From: Bacillota bacterium
GTDB lineage: Bacteria > Bacillota > Clostridia > Acetivibrionales > DSM-1351
Length of the DNA: 64,000 nt
Reading direction: 5' to 3'
Assembly (NCBI GenBank): GCA_023439045.1
Contig: JAEXOY010000045.1
Span: 141,074-205,073, forward strand
Shown here one piece after another: positions 9,593 through 19,133 of the stretch. Every line of letters starts with the position of its first letter. The stretch's first letter is position 1. The position numbers and the translations under genes were made by a program. The notes under the pieces were generated by a model. That model was given only the letters and a program-made list of their open reading frames with translations, was not told where the DNA came from and searched no databases.

Positions 9593-9626
9593 AAAAAGGC
9601 TGCCATATTCAATGACAGCCTTTTTA
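9593..9626. terminator. Bidirectional terminator
   Basis: The inverted repeat AAAGGCTGcCAT / ATGaCAGCCTTT (9595-9606 with 9612-9623) is flanked by an A run on the left and a T run on the right. It can end both the plus-strand peptidase transcript and the converging minus-strand NlpC/P60 transcript. Confidence 0.88.
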
Positions 9627-9661
9627 TTATTAATAATATTTCTTTAAGCTACTGCAAAGTT

Positions 9662-10582
9662 TTAGAAAATTCTTTTAATTGAATATACCCTATTCCCAAA
9701 ATAAGTATCTTCTAAGGATTCCTGTATTACCCCTCTGGTCTTGCTAGCATGCAAAAAATTACTATCTCCTGTATATATTCCTACGTCACTAACATCTTTT
9801 TTGTCACTTGTCGAACTAAAAAATATCAAATCCCCTTCAGCTATCTGGGTTATATCAATGCTTGTGCCCGACCCACTCATTTTAACTAAGTCTCTAGGTA
9901 TGTCAACACCATTAACCCTAGCGCTAATATAAACTAAGCCTGATGAATCAATTCCCCATTTACTTATTCCGCCTATTAGGTATATGGTTCCTTCAAACTT
10001 TTTAACCGTCTGCATAAATTCAGTAGTAGATGTTTTTTTAATTTGTGGTTCACTAATAGGTATAGCAATTACACCACCGTCTTCGACCCAACCTCTTCTC
10101 CCCTCAGGTAGAAATACCTCATAACCTGTGTTTGTCTTTGAGAATGAGTAAAGCTCAGTGCCCGTTACTACTTGCTTGAACTTAACGCTATTATTTGTAC
10201 CGGTATAAATTTCAATATTTTTGGCTGTTACTACTATTTTGTTCTCTATACTTCCATCGATTATCCCAGAATAATCTCTCGATAAATACTTACTTCTAAG
10301 CCAGCCTGAATCCCCATTAAGCAAGGTTACTTTAGTCCAGTCTCCCTTTTCCTCTTCAACACTTAATAATTGGTTGTATAGTACTTGTGTCTTTCTCGTA
10401 CTCATAACATCCGGATTTTCAAACACGTCCACCACTGTGTCAATAACAATTGCCGCATTTTCATGAGTGATGCCACTAAGCAATTGCTCATGAGAGGTCA
10501 CGGGTATTTCTGTCCTGCCGCATCCTGCTAAAAACGCAAGAATTATTGATATGGCTAGAACGGCAGCAACTCTAAATCTCAT
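9662..10582 (-). CDS. SH3b-SH3b-NlpC/P60 lipoprotein, catalytic residues lost
   Basis: Predicted exported lipoprotein of 306 residues from this start: signal peptide with lipobox LAFLAGC, two bacterial SH3 domains (about 45-110 and 115-180) and a C-terminal NlpC/P60 fold. The architecture matches YkfC-type gamma-D-glutamyl-diamino-acid endopeptidases. The catalytic cysteine motif DCSG reads DSSG (WGIDSSGLVY) and the catalytic histidine before VGIY reads aspartate (SDVGIYTG). Only the third polar residue (FLHAS) is kept, so it is probably a non-catalytic wall-binding protein. The longer start at 10669 lacks a ribosome-binding site and would overlap the previous gene; GAGGG precedes the chosen ATG and places the signal peptide at the N terminus. 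It is last in a run with the SbcCD-like genes. Confidence 0.85.
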   Translation of the reverse strand: MRFRVAAVLAISIILAFLAGCGRTEIPVTSHEQLLSGITHENAAIVIDTVVDVFENPDVMSTRKTQVLYNQLLSVEEEKGDWTKVTLLNGDSGWLRSKYLSRDYSGIIDGSIENKIVVTAKNIEIYTGTNNSVKFKQVVTGTELYSFSKTNTGYEVFLPEGRRGWVEDGGVIAIPISEPQIKKTSTTEFMQTVKKFEGTIYLIGGISKWGIDSSGLVYISARVNGVDIPRDLVKMSGSGTSIDITQIAEGDLIFFSSTSDKKDVSDVGIYTGDSNFLHASKTRGVIQESLEDTYFGNRVYSIKRIF

Positions 10583-10653
10583 ATACACTTTACCCTCTTT
10601 TTTGTTTCCTTTTTTTATACTCTTCAAGCTTTTACTATATGTGTTATTTAACG

Positions 10654-12930
10654 TTATGTCAATGTGCAAATTTTACATTCTGAAAACTGCTGTAAAATAT
10701 CTCTTTCTCTTTTCTTGCAAGAGAATATAAGAATCTGTCTTTTGGTGCTAATATCTGCTAAGCTCTTTGCCGCTTGCTTTATTCTGTTATCATCGTACTG
10801 AGCAAAGGGCTCGTCCATTATTATGGGCAATGCCTGTGAGCTAGAAGATATACTTTCTCCTAGTGCAAGTCGAAGAGAAAGATAAACTTGGTCAATTGTA
10901 CCCTCACTTAACATAGCTGCAGGAATAAGGCTCTGTGTTTCGGGCTCTAGTAGAGTAAGCGTGAGTGAGTCCCCCGCCTTTACCTCACAGTATCTATTAC
11001 CTGTTATCTCGGATAAATACTTCTCAAAATGTTCGTTCATACGAGGAAGCAGCTTTGCTTGGACCTCCTTACTTGCCTGTTGTAGTACATTTCTTGCCAA
11101 ATCAAGAGCCGCCCCTCTTTTCTCGAGATTTGACTTTCTCATTGTAAGCAACCTAATTTCTTCTTTTAGCTCGTCCTGATTGTCAATATCTTCAAGCTTT
11201 GACATCACAGCATATAATCCTGCCTTTTCTAGTTTATAGGCTTCAATTCTATGTTGGAGTTCTTGGTATATTTCCTTTAGCTCAGTACATTGATCTGCCC
11301 CAGTTTCTATAACAGTATCTATAACTTGTCTCTCTCTACTACTAATCTTTTCGTACAGTTCATCCTTTTTGGCAAGCAATGTATCAGCTAAAGCATCTAA
11401 TCTGTCTTCAAGACTAGCTAGTGCAATATCTGTTTTTGCAATATTGATCTCCTTTTGCCTTTCGACTATTCTTTCAAACTGAGTTTTCTCGTCTTTGATA
11501 GAGGCACCTAAGTTATCAAGCTGCTGTTGCAGTATATGCTCAATTTTTCTCGCATTTATAAGTGTATTGTAATTTTCAGTTAGTTCAGTAATACTGTTTA
11601 CTCCTGCTGTCTTTAATATATTATTAAATGTAGCAAGCTTCAGCTCAATATCACTTTTTATTTTCGCTTGTGTATTTTGCTTTGTCTTTTCCTCTTGGTC
11701 ACAGCTTCTTCTCTGCTTCGTCTTTTTATATCTAAAGAAAGCAAATATGCCCGATAATATTGCACCCACAGAAGCTATAAAATAAAATAAAGTATATTGT
11801 TTAGATGCTAAAACCAAAAATACAGCTGTGAGTACTGTACTTGTAAGAATGCAGTAATCCCATTTTTTGATTTGATTGTAAACAGTATCACGTTCTGTAT
11901 TATCCCTTATTGTTGCATTGTTTAGATACTGTGTTTGGAGCTCATTTAGTTCTCTATTAAGGGCATGTAACTGTTCAAAGGACGTTTCTTTATAACATTC
12001 TAAGCTAGATAATCTCTCTATTTCCGCCCTTAATTCTATCAATTCGCTACTGATATGCTCATATTCTTTTTGTCCTGACTCAAGCTTTTCGGAAGCTTGG
12101 CGCAACGCCTCATTAAGAAATCTAAATTCCCTTCTTTTTTCTCTCAACTCCTTAAGTTCAGAATGTAGCTTACAATGCTCTAAAGCCATTGAAGCCATCA
12201 TTGACCTGCTAGATAAATCATCAATAATAGTATTTAATTCAAAGTATCTTTCTTTATCTGCCTTTTGCCTTTTTCTATCCTCATCCATTCTTAAGTTGTT
12301 TTTCGAAAGCTCTTGAAGCCTCTTCTCAATAATGTCAAGTGGCCGAGTATAGCTTTTCTGTGTTCCAACCTGCTCTATAAGTGCGTCCTTTAACACATCC
12401 ATAGCTTTTTTATAAGAGATATCTTCACTTCCGCTGTGCATTATATTTGAAACTCTCTGTAGCAAGTCTTTAGTAGCATTACTATCAAGTCTTGAGCCCA
12501 TTTGTCTAATAAAAACTGTTCTTTCAAACAATTCCTCGTTTATACCCAAGATATTTTCTCCAAGACCTGTACCATCCCTACCCAATCCAAGAGAGCTTGT
12601 TATATCACTAAAGTTTTCATCAAAGATGCTAAGGTTTCCTGTTTCGAAATCCCTATCTATACGATACTTTTTATTGTTATCTAGTTCAATATCAATATAC
12701 CCTCCAAACTGGCCACCACTCCATGGAGAATACCTTTTAACTCCTGTAGTTTTAGCATCCTTTGAGCCTCTTAATCTTTTAAGTCCGTACAACATAGCTT
12801 TTATGAATTCTTGCAATGTGGATTTCCCAGCCTCATTATGTCCGAATATAACATTCATCCCAGAAGATAACTCAATATCTAGCTTATTTAATTTCCCAAA
12901 ACCCCTAATATATATATGAGCTATTTTCAT
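10654..12930 (-). CDS. SbcC/YhaN-like AAA ATPase with membrane helices
   Basis: Large P-loop ATPase of the Rad50/SbcC superfamily, 758 residues. Walker A is GHNEAGKST (30-38). Long coiled coils lie on both sides of a central pair of hydrophobic segments (CILTSTVLTAVFLVLA and FYFIASVGAILSGIFAFF). C-terminal features are a signature-like LSEGTIDQVYLSLRLALGE and Walker B PIIMDEPFAQYD. Central membrane helices are typical of YhaN rather than true SbcC, which has a zinc hook. The start at 12930 follows AGGAGG and lies 16 bases after the stop of the SbcD-like gene; the longer reading frame would overlap it. The presumed role is DNA end processing together with that nuclease (family knowledge). Confidence 0.88.
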   Translation of the reverse strand: MKIAHIYIRGFGKLNKLDIELSSGMNVIFGHNEAGKSTLQEFIKAMLYGLKRLRGSKDAKTTGVKRYSPWSGGQFGGYIDIELDNNKKYRIDRDFETGNLSIFDENFSDITSSLGLGRDGTGLGENILGINEELFERTVFIRQMGSRLDSNATKDLLQRVSNIMHSGSEDISYKKAMDVLKDALIEQVGTQKSYTRPLDIIEKRLQELSKNNLRMDEDRKRQKADKERYFELNTIIDDLSSRSMMASMALEHCKLHSELKELREKRREFRFLNEALRQASEKLESGQKEYEHISSELIELRAEIERLSSLECYKETSFEQLHALNRELNELQTQYLNNATIRDNTERDTVYNQIKKWDYCILTSTVLTAVFLVLASKQYTLFYFIASVGAILSGIFAFFRYKKTKQRRSCDQEEKTKQNTQAKIKSDIELKLATFNNILKTAGVNSITELTENYNTLINARKIEHILQQQLDNLGASIKDEKTQFERIVERQKEINIAKTDIALASLEDRLDALADTLLAKKDELYEKISSRERQVIDTVIETGADQCTELKEIYQELQHRIEAYKLEKAGLYAVMSKLEDIDNQDELKEEIRLLTMRKSNLEKRGAALDLARNVLQQASKEVQAKLLPRMNEHFEKYLSEITGNRYCEVKAGDSLTLTLLEPETQSLIPAAMLSEGTIDQVYLSLRLALGESISSSSQALPIIMDEPFAQYDDNRIKQAAKSLADISTKRQILIFSCKKRERDILQQFSECKICTLT

Positions 12931-12946
12931 ATGTCCTCCTAAGCAA

Positions 12947-14077
12947 TCAGTCAATTCTTCCCTGCTCCATGGCTTGCAACCCAAATTGAATTGCCATTTC
13001 TATAGTCTCTCTTTTATCAGTATCTAATTCTGCCTCAAGCATATCAACTAATATTCTTACAAATTCTCCCTTAATGCCAGGGTCCTCAATGTAGTCTTCA
13101 TAACTAAATTTTGCTGACGTATTATTTTTAATTCTTATATAAAAGGCTTGTTTTTCTAGCGCTATTAATAATTGGCCAATATCTGGGGTGAATTTTTCAT
13201 CAACAAAACCATTTAACACTATGTTATATAGATCTTCTTGGCTAGTAATAAATCTTTGTACCCTTTCGAGACACATCTGATTGTCAGTACAATCATTAAT
13301 ATCTATCTCTATATTATGATAATGCCTTTTAGCAGAGGCAATAAAACTCCAATCTACGTTTTTTTGACCATTATCATCTAATATTAGTTTACCCTCAACA
13401 TACCCATGATGGCCTTCCTCATCAAATCCTAGAGGCTCTAGACTACCAGCATTAATCAATAAACCTTTTTCACCCTTAACAAAGTAGTGTCTGTGAATAT
13501 GACCTATAGCTATATAATCCATATTAAGAGAAAACAGTTCCTTGCTGCTAATACTATTATAGTTTTGCTGCTCAAAAGGTAAATCTACAGTGCCATGCAG
13601 AGAAATTATATTGAACAGCCCAGCATCTACATTTTGGAGCTGCAATGACCTTATGTCTCCTCTCACATCTCCTTGCATTCCTAACCCATAAACACAAACA
13701 CCCAACTTATCTAACAATATATAGGGCGTATCATGACATAAGATATGAACATTTTCGAGTTGTAACAGCTTTTGATAAGGAGACTGAATAGTATAATAGT
13801 CATGGTTTCCAGGACAAATAACTATCTGTGTATTATATAATTCAGAAAACATATTCTTAATAGTATTTATTGTTGACTGTTTTATATTGCTTTGCTCATA
13901 TAAATCACCACATATTAGCAAAAGCTCTACATCAGATGCCTTTGCCCTGTTTACTATACCGTAGAGCGAGTGTAAAAGCTCCTCTCTTCTTTTTTCTGCC
14001 CTATCATTCCCTAGAGACGAAAAGGGCATATCCAAATGAATATCTGCTGTATGTATAAAATTGATGACTTTTGCCAT
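12947..14077 (-). CDS. SbcD/YhaO-like metallophosphoesterase nuclease
   Basis: A 376-residue DNA exonuclease of the calcineurin-like phosphoesterase fold. Metal-binding motifs occur in the family order: TADIHLD, GDLYEQ, GNHDYYT, SLHGTVD and GHIHRHY. A C-terminal helical extension of about 110 residues probably docks the SbcC/YhaN-like ATPase encoded immediately downstream. The arrangement and the partner with membrane helices fit the YhaO-YhaN pair of Firmicutes better than canonical SbcD-SbcC. A terminator at 14090-14130 separates the gene from acpS, so its own promoter must lie in a very short gap or depend on readthrough. Confidence 0.9.
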   Translation of the reverse strand: MAKVINFIHTADIHLDMPFSSLGNDRAEKRREELLHSLYGIVNRAKASDVELLLICGDLYEQSNIKQSTINTIKNMFSELYNTQIVICPGNHDYYTIQSPYQKLLQLENVHILCHDTPYILLDKLGVCVYGLGMQGDVRGDIRSLQLQNVDAGLFNIISLHGTVDLPFEQQNYNSISSKELFSLNMDYIAIGHIHRHYFVKGEKGLLINAGSLEPLGFDEEGHHGYVEGKLILDDNGQKNVDWSFIASAKRHYHNIEIDINDCTDNQMCLERVQRFITSQEDLYNIVLNGFVDEKFTPDIGQLLIALEKQAFYIRIKNNTSAKFSYEDYIEDPGIKGEFVRILVDMLEAELDTDKRETIEMAIQFGLQAMEQGRID

Positions 14078-14089
14078 TTAAAAACACCC

Positions 14090-14130
14090 CAAAAAAAATA
14101 TAGGGATAGTAAGTTTAACTATTCCTATAT
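14090..14130 (-). terminator. Terminator after acpS
   Basis: A near-perfect 13-14 bp hairpin (arms 14098-14110 and 14117-14130) is followed on the minus strand by eight T residues. It ends the gene run that finishes with acpS and separates it from the SbcD-like gene. Confidence 0.9.
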
Positions 14131-14183
14131 ATTATATTAACCTCAATATTTTAATAAGTAAATGGTTCCACAATCCCTTATAA

Positions 14184-14603
14184 TTATCCGTCTACAGAAT
14201 TATCCATTGTGATTACTACAAAGGCCTGTGCATAACTTTCACAATGTGATAATGAGAGCTTAATACTAATACCACCAATGCTTTCAAAGAATTGCTTTGC
14301 CTTGCCATAAAGCTCTACATAAGGTTTTCCACTTTCTTTTCTTCTGACCTCAATCTCACAAAATCCAGCATTTGCACCAATTCCCGTTCCAAAAGCTTTT
14401 GCTACAGCTTCTTTTGCAGCAAAGCTACAAGCATAACTATGGTACTTTGCTGCTCTCTTTTCTTCACAGTACTGCTGCTCAACCTTCGTAAACACCTTGT
14501 TCTTAAAGACTTCACCAAATGGTTTCTCCAAAGCATTCCTAACTCTTTTAATCTCTATAATGTCAGTACCTATTAATATATCCACAAACGTTTGTGCCAT
14601 CAT
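14184..14603 (-). CDS. acpS: Holo-[acyl-carrier-protein] synthase
   Basis: Transfers 4'-phosphopantetheine from CoA to apo-ACP for fatty acid synthesis. The family motifs are clear: IGTDIIEI near the start (metal-binding aspartate D14) and FAAKEAVAKAFGTG (catalytic glutamate and lysine). The length of 139 residues is slightly above the usual 120-130 because of an N-terminal MMAQTFVD and a short C-terminal tail. The first ATG overlaps the stop of the upstream GAF gene (TAATG), so the two are coupled. A second ATG immediately follows the first, and either could be used. It is the last gene before a strong terminator. Confidence 0.95.
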   Translation of the reverse strand: MMAQTFVDILIGTDIIEIKRVRNALEKPFGEVFKNKVFTKVEQQYCEEKRAAKYHSYACSFAAKEAVAKAFGTGIGANAGFCEIEVRRKESGKPYVELYGKAKQFFESIGGISIKLSLSHCESYAQAFVVITMDNSVDG

Positions 14604-16531
14604 TACCTGAACAGATTAAAGAATTCTGCGAAGCTATTAAAATCATAAAACAGCTTTAGCTTTCTAACCTGCAAATCGGGAACTCCTGTTTTGGCAGCAA
14701 TCCTTTCTAAAATATCATTATGAACATCATTATCAATAATAAATATATTATTATATGAGAATGGGTATATGTGCTTAAACTCTTCTTTTAAACTATCTAA
14801 TATGGTATTCCCCTTAAAAACAAAATCTCTGGTATCTAAAATTTGAGCCACCGTTAAATCTATTTCACATTCAATAGCGGAGGTTATTTCTTGCTTTAAC
14901 TCCTTTTTAAATAGCTCTATAAAGTTAGGCAGCATAAACTTCTGTTGCTGTTTTATAGTAGAGAGATTGTTTAGAACTGGTGCAATATGACCTGCTATTG
15001 TTTCCATTGTAAGAATTAACTCTTCATTGTCTATAAAGCCATGTTCTAATTCAAATATTATAATACAACCAAGCATTTCTAATTCCATTATATCAAGGTA
15101 TATTGGTATAACAAGGATACCTTGAATATCACCTGCATAATTGGTTATGTCTTTTCCAACAAATTCTTTAGCTATAGCATTGCCCACTCCATAAATACTA
15201 TCCCCTTCAAAAACTCGTCTCCAGCTATCGTTAGGCACTATTTGTTTCCCTTGTACTTGCTCAATATTTATGCTCTGAATCGCTTCAAAAACTTCACCCT
15301 CATTGTTATAGGTACAAATCAAACCCTTACTGACACTAAATGAAATTTCCAGGGTTCTTGCGGTGAGTTCCATAAGGGTCTCTACCTTGCTAGATGAATT
15401 TATGTTTTTTGTCAGGTTATTGAGTGATATAATCTTATTTAGCTTACTCTGAATAATACGCTTTTGCTCTGTAACCTCACCAAAAAGTTTAGCATTACTC
15501 AAAGCAGTATAGGTAGAGGACGCCAAACTTTCAATAAGTTCAAAAATACTCTGTCCGTACTCATGACCTGCAACAATCTCTCCTAAAGTTACAAAGCCAA
15601 ATATCTGATTACTCTTTAGAATAAGCACTATGTATTTTACTTTTAACTCAGATAATTCCTGTATTCCTTCTTCAAATAAGGCGTTAAAGTAGCTGACATC
15701 TTCCTCATTTGAAGTATCTATAATAACCTTGTTAGCGTTTACTTTAGTGCTTCTATTTAACGTTAGCGATACGGAAATATTCTTAACCTTATAAAAAATA
15801 TCTTTAAAACTCTTTAATGTATACTGAGTACTTTTTTCGTCAAGCAGAACAAACCCTGTCATCGTACTGTGTGTGAGTTCAGAGAATACATCCACCGAAA
15901 TGCTGTACAATACGTCCATTCTTAATTCGCTAAGTAACACCTTCGATGACTGATTAATTGCAAAAAGATTAAATACCTTTTCGTCCAGCTCATTATTAAC
16001 CTTAACTAGTTTTTCGTATCTAGAAAAATTCTCCAATGCTGTATTTATCAGTTTCATGAGAGACTCAGATATTATATAATCGTCTTCACAAAGAGTCTTT
16101 TCTGATATTATTATAAAACCATATAGCTTGTCTTCAATAATAAGTGGAACCAAAACTTCAACACCTAGTTCACTTACTCCTTCAACACTTAAGTACTTGG
16201 AAATATTATCTTGTCCATATAAAACAGTACCATAGAAAGTTGCAAGATTTTTAAGTTGCTCACAATTTATTATTTCTTCTGCTATACGAGTAAAGCCCTT
16301 TACCTTTTTGAGAACAAATTTATCTTTGTTAAACGTATATATAGCAGATTTATTCACTAGCAGAAGTTCATTTACAAAATCAAAAGCTGCCTCAATAATC
16401 TGATCAAACACTAATTTTTGGGAGAAGAATTCTATTGCTTGCATAAGCCCAGTATATCTAAAGAGCTTTGCTGATAGTACTTGATCTTTTTTTTCATCTT
16501 CAAGCCTGTTCAATATTGGTTGATAATTCAT
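14603..16531 (-). CDS. Multi-GAF-domain protein of unknown function
   Basis: A 642-residue soluble protein without signal peptide or membrane helix. Three regions have the GAF pattern: about 30-170 (including VLVPLIIEDKLYGFIIISE), 190-350 (LILKSNQIFGFVTLGE) and 365-540 (GILVIPIYLDIMELEMLGCI). No kinase, GGDEF, EAL or helix-turn-helix output domain is present; the last 100 residues are alpha/beta and unrecognised. It is probably a ligand- or redox-sensing scaffold (inference). It lies 25 bases downstream of fapA and overlaps acpS by one base, so it belongs to the PspA/AAA gene run. What it senses is unknown. Confidence 0.75.
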   Translation of the reverse strand: MNYQPILNRLEDEKKDQVLSAKLFRYTGLMQAIEFFSQKLVFDQIIEAAFDFVNELLLVNKSAIYTFNKDKFVLKKVKGFTRIAEEIINCEQLKNLATFYGTVLYGQDNISKYLSVEGVSELGVEVLVPLIIEDKLYGFIIISEKTLCEDDYIISESLMKLINTALENFSRYEKLVKVNNELDEKVFNLFAINQSSKVLLSELRMDVLYSISVDVFSELTHSTMTGFVLLDEKSTQYTLKSFKDIFYKVKNISVSLTLNRSTKVNANKVIIDTSNEEDVSYFNALFEEGIQELSELKVKYIVLILKSNQIFGFVTLGEIVAGHEYGQSIFELIESLASSTYTALSNAKLFGEVTEQKRIIQSKLNKIISLNNLTKNINSSSKVETLMELTARTLEISFSVSKGLICTYNNEGEVFEAIQSINIEQVQGKQIVPNDSWRRVFEGDSIYGVGNAIAKEFVGKDITNYAGDIQGILVIPIYLDIMELEMLGCIIIFELEHGFIDNEELILTMETIAGHIAPVLNNLSTIKQQQKFMLPNFIELFKKELKQEITSAIECEIDLTVAQILDTRDFVFKGNTILDSLKEEFKHIYPFSYNNIFIIDNDVHNDILERIAAKTGVPDLQVRKLKLFYDFNSFAEFFNLFR

Positions 16532-16556
16532 GTATTAAGCCCCCTTGCTTTATAAT

Positions 16557-18137
16557 TTAAACCTCTTTCAATGCTCCGTCCTGGTAATAGAAACTTGTTC
16601 TTAGAAGCGGATTTTGTATATCTTTTGATACTTTATTAATTTCAAAATATGTATTAGGATAAGCTTTTTTGAGTATAGTTATTTCTCCCTCTCCTTTTGC
16701 CCTTAGATAATTTGCATAATCTTTTTTCTCTTCTTCAAGTTTTTGAAGCTGAACCTTCATATCTGCAAACTTTTCATTTAGCTTGTTAAATAGAAGCTTC
16801 TTATCACTAGGAGTATCGCCTGTTATTGAAAATATTGAAAGCTGCTGCTTCGTTGAGGTAATATCTTGTTTAAGGTCAGAAATGCTCTCGTTTAGCTTGT
16901 CCAATTTTTCTTTGTACAACTTTCTATCAAAACCTTTAACAAATATATTAGTTCTTTTTTCACTAGGGGCTCCATAAATGCTTGAAATTACCCTTATTTC
17001 AGCATTTATGTTACCCCCTATTATCTGTCCCTTCATAGACTCAAGTATAACTTCCTTAGCAGTAATATTACTGTTTAAGCAATAAAATCCAATATGTACA
17101 CTACCCTCACAGAATATATCGGCATCTGCAACATACTTTAAGAATAAATTTCTCTTACACCTAATAACTGCTTTTCCCTTTCCTGCTATACCGCCCTTTA
17201 TGTATATACTTCCTTCATTGCTCTTTATTTCTTTTGCACAACCTACACCGTAATCCCCCAGAATTTCTATATCCTTAGTAGAAGCAACTGAAAAGTTATC
17301 CTCAATAGTCCCTTTTACAGTGAGATATCCATCAAAGTCAACATTCCCTGTTTTAAAGTCAACATCTCCTTTAATCTCTAGATGATTGGATACTCCTATT
17401 CTATCTCCAATATAATGAACTGCTCCTGTTCTAGTGGCATATAACGTTGTCTTATTCCCAACAGTTTCTTCCTTAACAGAATTTTTATCATAATATAATG
17501 GATAGTTCTTTCCGTTCATGGATTTTATTACATTACCTTTTACAGTTTTCCCTTCCACCCCGGGAGTTGCATCAATTCTTTCACCTAACCAGGCTCCCTT
17601 TTCAACCATATTTATTAAGCTGAGCTCATAATGGTCAACATTCCCGTCGTCCTTTACTTCAGGGCGAACTTCTTTTAATTTATACATCGTTATTTGGGAG
17701 TCTTTGCCTGGTTCTGGAGGTATACCCTCTGCAATTAAAATTGGCTTTGAAGCCACAAGTCCATTAATAAGCACGTCCTTTTTTATGCCATAAACAACAC
17801 CATTAGCATTTAATTTCTCAATTATCTGCTTAATGGTTTCAGGTTTTTGTAGCTCTGATTCATCTATCCGTAGTGTAAGATATGCCTTTAATTCGTCTCC
17901 AGATACTTCTACAAGTATTTTTTCCTTGGAAGTGGCAAACTTTCTAGCTTCTTTGGGTGCACTAATAAGCGCATCTTTGATAGCTACAAAATTTACAATT
18001 TGAATGTCTGATTGGGCACCTATAATTTTGTTAAATTGGTCAACATTTAGTCCTTTTTTAAAGGATTCTATATAGTATCCATCGCTTCTTTTAGTAATCT
18101 CAATATACGCTGATGAATAAATAATTTCATTTTTCAT
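16557..18137 (-). CDS. FapA family protein (DUF342)
   Basis: A 526-residue polymerising beta-helix protein of the DUF342/FapA family. An N-terminal domain (to about residue 170) precedes a long run of short repeats rich in glycine and valine between about 230 and 400 (for example HYIGDRIGVSNHLEIKGDVD and IEILGDYGVGCAKEI), the right-handed beta helix. A coiled coil follows near 425-490. Family members occur near flagellar or polar genes in some bacteria, but no flagellar genes are visible here. The companions here are PspA, an AAA+ ATPase and a membrane coiled-coil protein, which suggests a cell-envelope role. Confidence 0.85.
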   Translation of the reverse strand: MKNEIIYSSAYIEITKRSDGYYIESFKKGLNVDQFNKIIGAQSDIQIVNFVAIKDALISAPKEARKFATSKEKILVEVSGDELKAYLTLRIDESELQKPETIKQIIEKLNANGVVYGIKKDVLINGLVASKPILIAEGIPPEPGKDSQITMYKLKEVRPEVKDDGNVDHYELSLINMVEKGAWLGERIDATPGVEGKTVKGNVIKSMNGKNYPLYYDKNSVKEETVGNKTTLYATRTGAVHYIGDRIGVSNHLEIKGDVDFKTGNVDFDGYLTVKGTIEDNFSVASTKDIEILGDYGVGCAKEIKSNEGSIYIKGGIAGKGKAVIRCKRNLFLKYVADADIFCEGSVHIGFYCLNSNITAKEVILESMKGQIIGGNINAEIRVISSIYGAPSEKRTNIFVKGFDRKLYKEKLDKLNESISDLKQDITSTKQQLSIFSITGDTPSDKKLLFNKLNEKFADMKVQLQKLEEEKKDYANYLRAKGEGEITILKKAYPNTYFEINKVSKDIQNPLLRTSFYYQDGALKEV

Positions 18138-18193
18138 AACGATGCCCCCAATATATATTTATTGGCAGTGGATATACTATGCTAAGTTTGTTA

Positions 18194-19024
18194 TTACATG
18201 CTAATGCGATTACGCCTTCTTTCTTGAAGTACATTATCGAGCGCAACTGCTTCATTAACTGCAGTTTCTAGTTTTTCAACCATTTCTTCAGACTCCACAC
18301 TAGAAATAATTTGATGCTTAAATGCACCAATCATACTTTCAATGTAATCAAGCCTAGCATGAATTCTTTCCAGCTCATTCTTCTCATCTTTTACACGTTC
18401 AATTATCTTTTCGTCCATTTCAATAACGCCTTTGACATCATCAGCAAGCCTAACGTCCTTCATAAACTCTACTTTTCTTCTGTTAGCGTTAATTTTGTTA
18501 ACTAAATCACTAATATTAATTTCAGATATCTCTTTTATTCTTATAGAATAGTTTGTGAGTAGCTTAATATAAGAAACAACCAAGTTTAAGCTTTGCTCAA
18601 CTAGTTTTTCCTTGAGATAGCTATACTCCTCCCCTCGTCTTAGGGAATTGAGTATATCATTTTTGTCCTGTATTATTTTTCTGATTTTTTGCCTTTGGAT
18701 AGGTGTAGGTGAAACATCTCTTATTTTAGTTGACAGTCTCGTACATTCTTTGTTTAAATCATAGATTTGCTTTCTCTTTTCTTTACGCCTATACTCTTCC
18801 TTGTACTTTTCACTAAAAATACTTTGCATAACCAAAGCCAGATACAACACTACTCCAGAACCATACACTCCTGCTGTAATTAATGTTTCATACCCTGTAG
18901 AATTAATCATATCACTAATACCATTGGGGTTATTTGTAATCATATATGCTACTACCAACCAAAAAGTAAGCGTAAATAAATTTCTAAACCTAAAAAAGGC
19001 ACTGGTTAAAAAATTTGCGTTCAT
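18194..19024 (-). CDS. Membrane-anchored coiled-coil protein, unknown function
   Basis: A 276-residue protein not recognised as a named family. Two N-terminal hydrophobic helices (about 13-30 and 48-68) form a hairpin anchor with both ends probably cytoplasmic. The remaining 205 residues are highly charged and predicted helical, with several coiled-coil stretches (about 72-125 and 180-275). It sits between pspA and fapA on the same strand. The simplest reading is a membrane docking factor for one of those proteins (inference). No enzyme motif was seen. Confidence 0.7.
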   Translation of the reverse strand: MNANFLTSAFFRFRNLFTLTFWLVVAYMITNNPNGISDMINSTGYETLITAGVYGSGVVLYLALVMQSIFSEKYKEEYRRKEKRKQIYDLNKECTRLSTKIRDVSPTPIQRQKIRKIIQDKNDILNSLRRGEEYSYLKEKLVEQSLNLVVSYIKLLTNYSIRIKEISEINISDLVNKINANRRKVEFMKDVRLADDVKGVIEMDEKIIERVKDEKNELERIHARLDYIESMIGAFKHQIISSVESEEMVEKLETAVNEAVALDNVLQERRRNRISM

Positions 19025-19065
19025 GGAGCTCCCTCTAAAAATTATCCTATATTTTTCTTGCTTAG

Positions 19066-19113
19066 TTTAAAACTAGCAAAACCAAATGCTAAAAACAGCA
19101 CTGATTTTGCTAG
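19066..19113 (-). terminator. Hairpin between pspA and the membrane coiled-coil gene
   Basis: A 9-bp perfect stem (19073-19081 with 19105-19113) with an inner TGCT/AGCA stem is followed on the minus strand by a short TTTT run. It probably attenuates or ends the pspA transcript, giving higher pspA than downstream expression. Confidence 0.6.
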
Positions 19114-19133
19114 CCTTCTAATTAATTTAATTA

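Noticed and set aside
10654..14077. Gabija/Wadjet-like defence pair
   Set aside because: An SbcC-like ATPase next to a phosphoesterase fits the ordinary YhaN-YhaO/SbcCD repair pair; no JetABCD or TOPRIM component is present.
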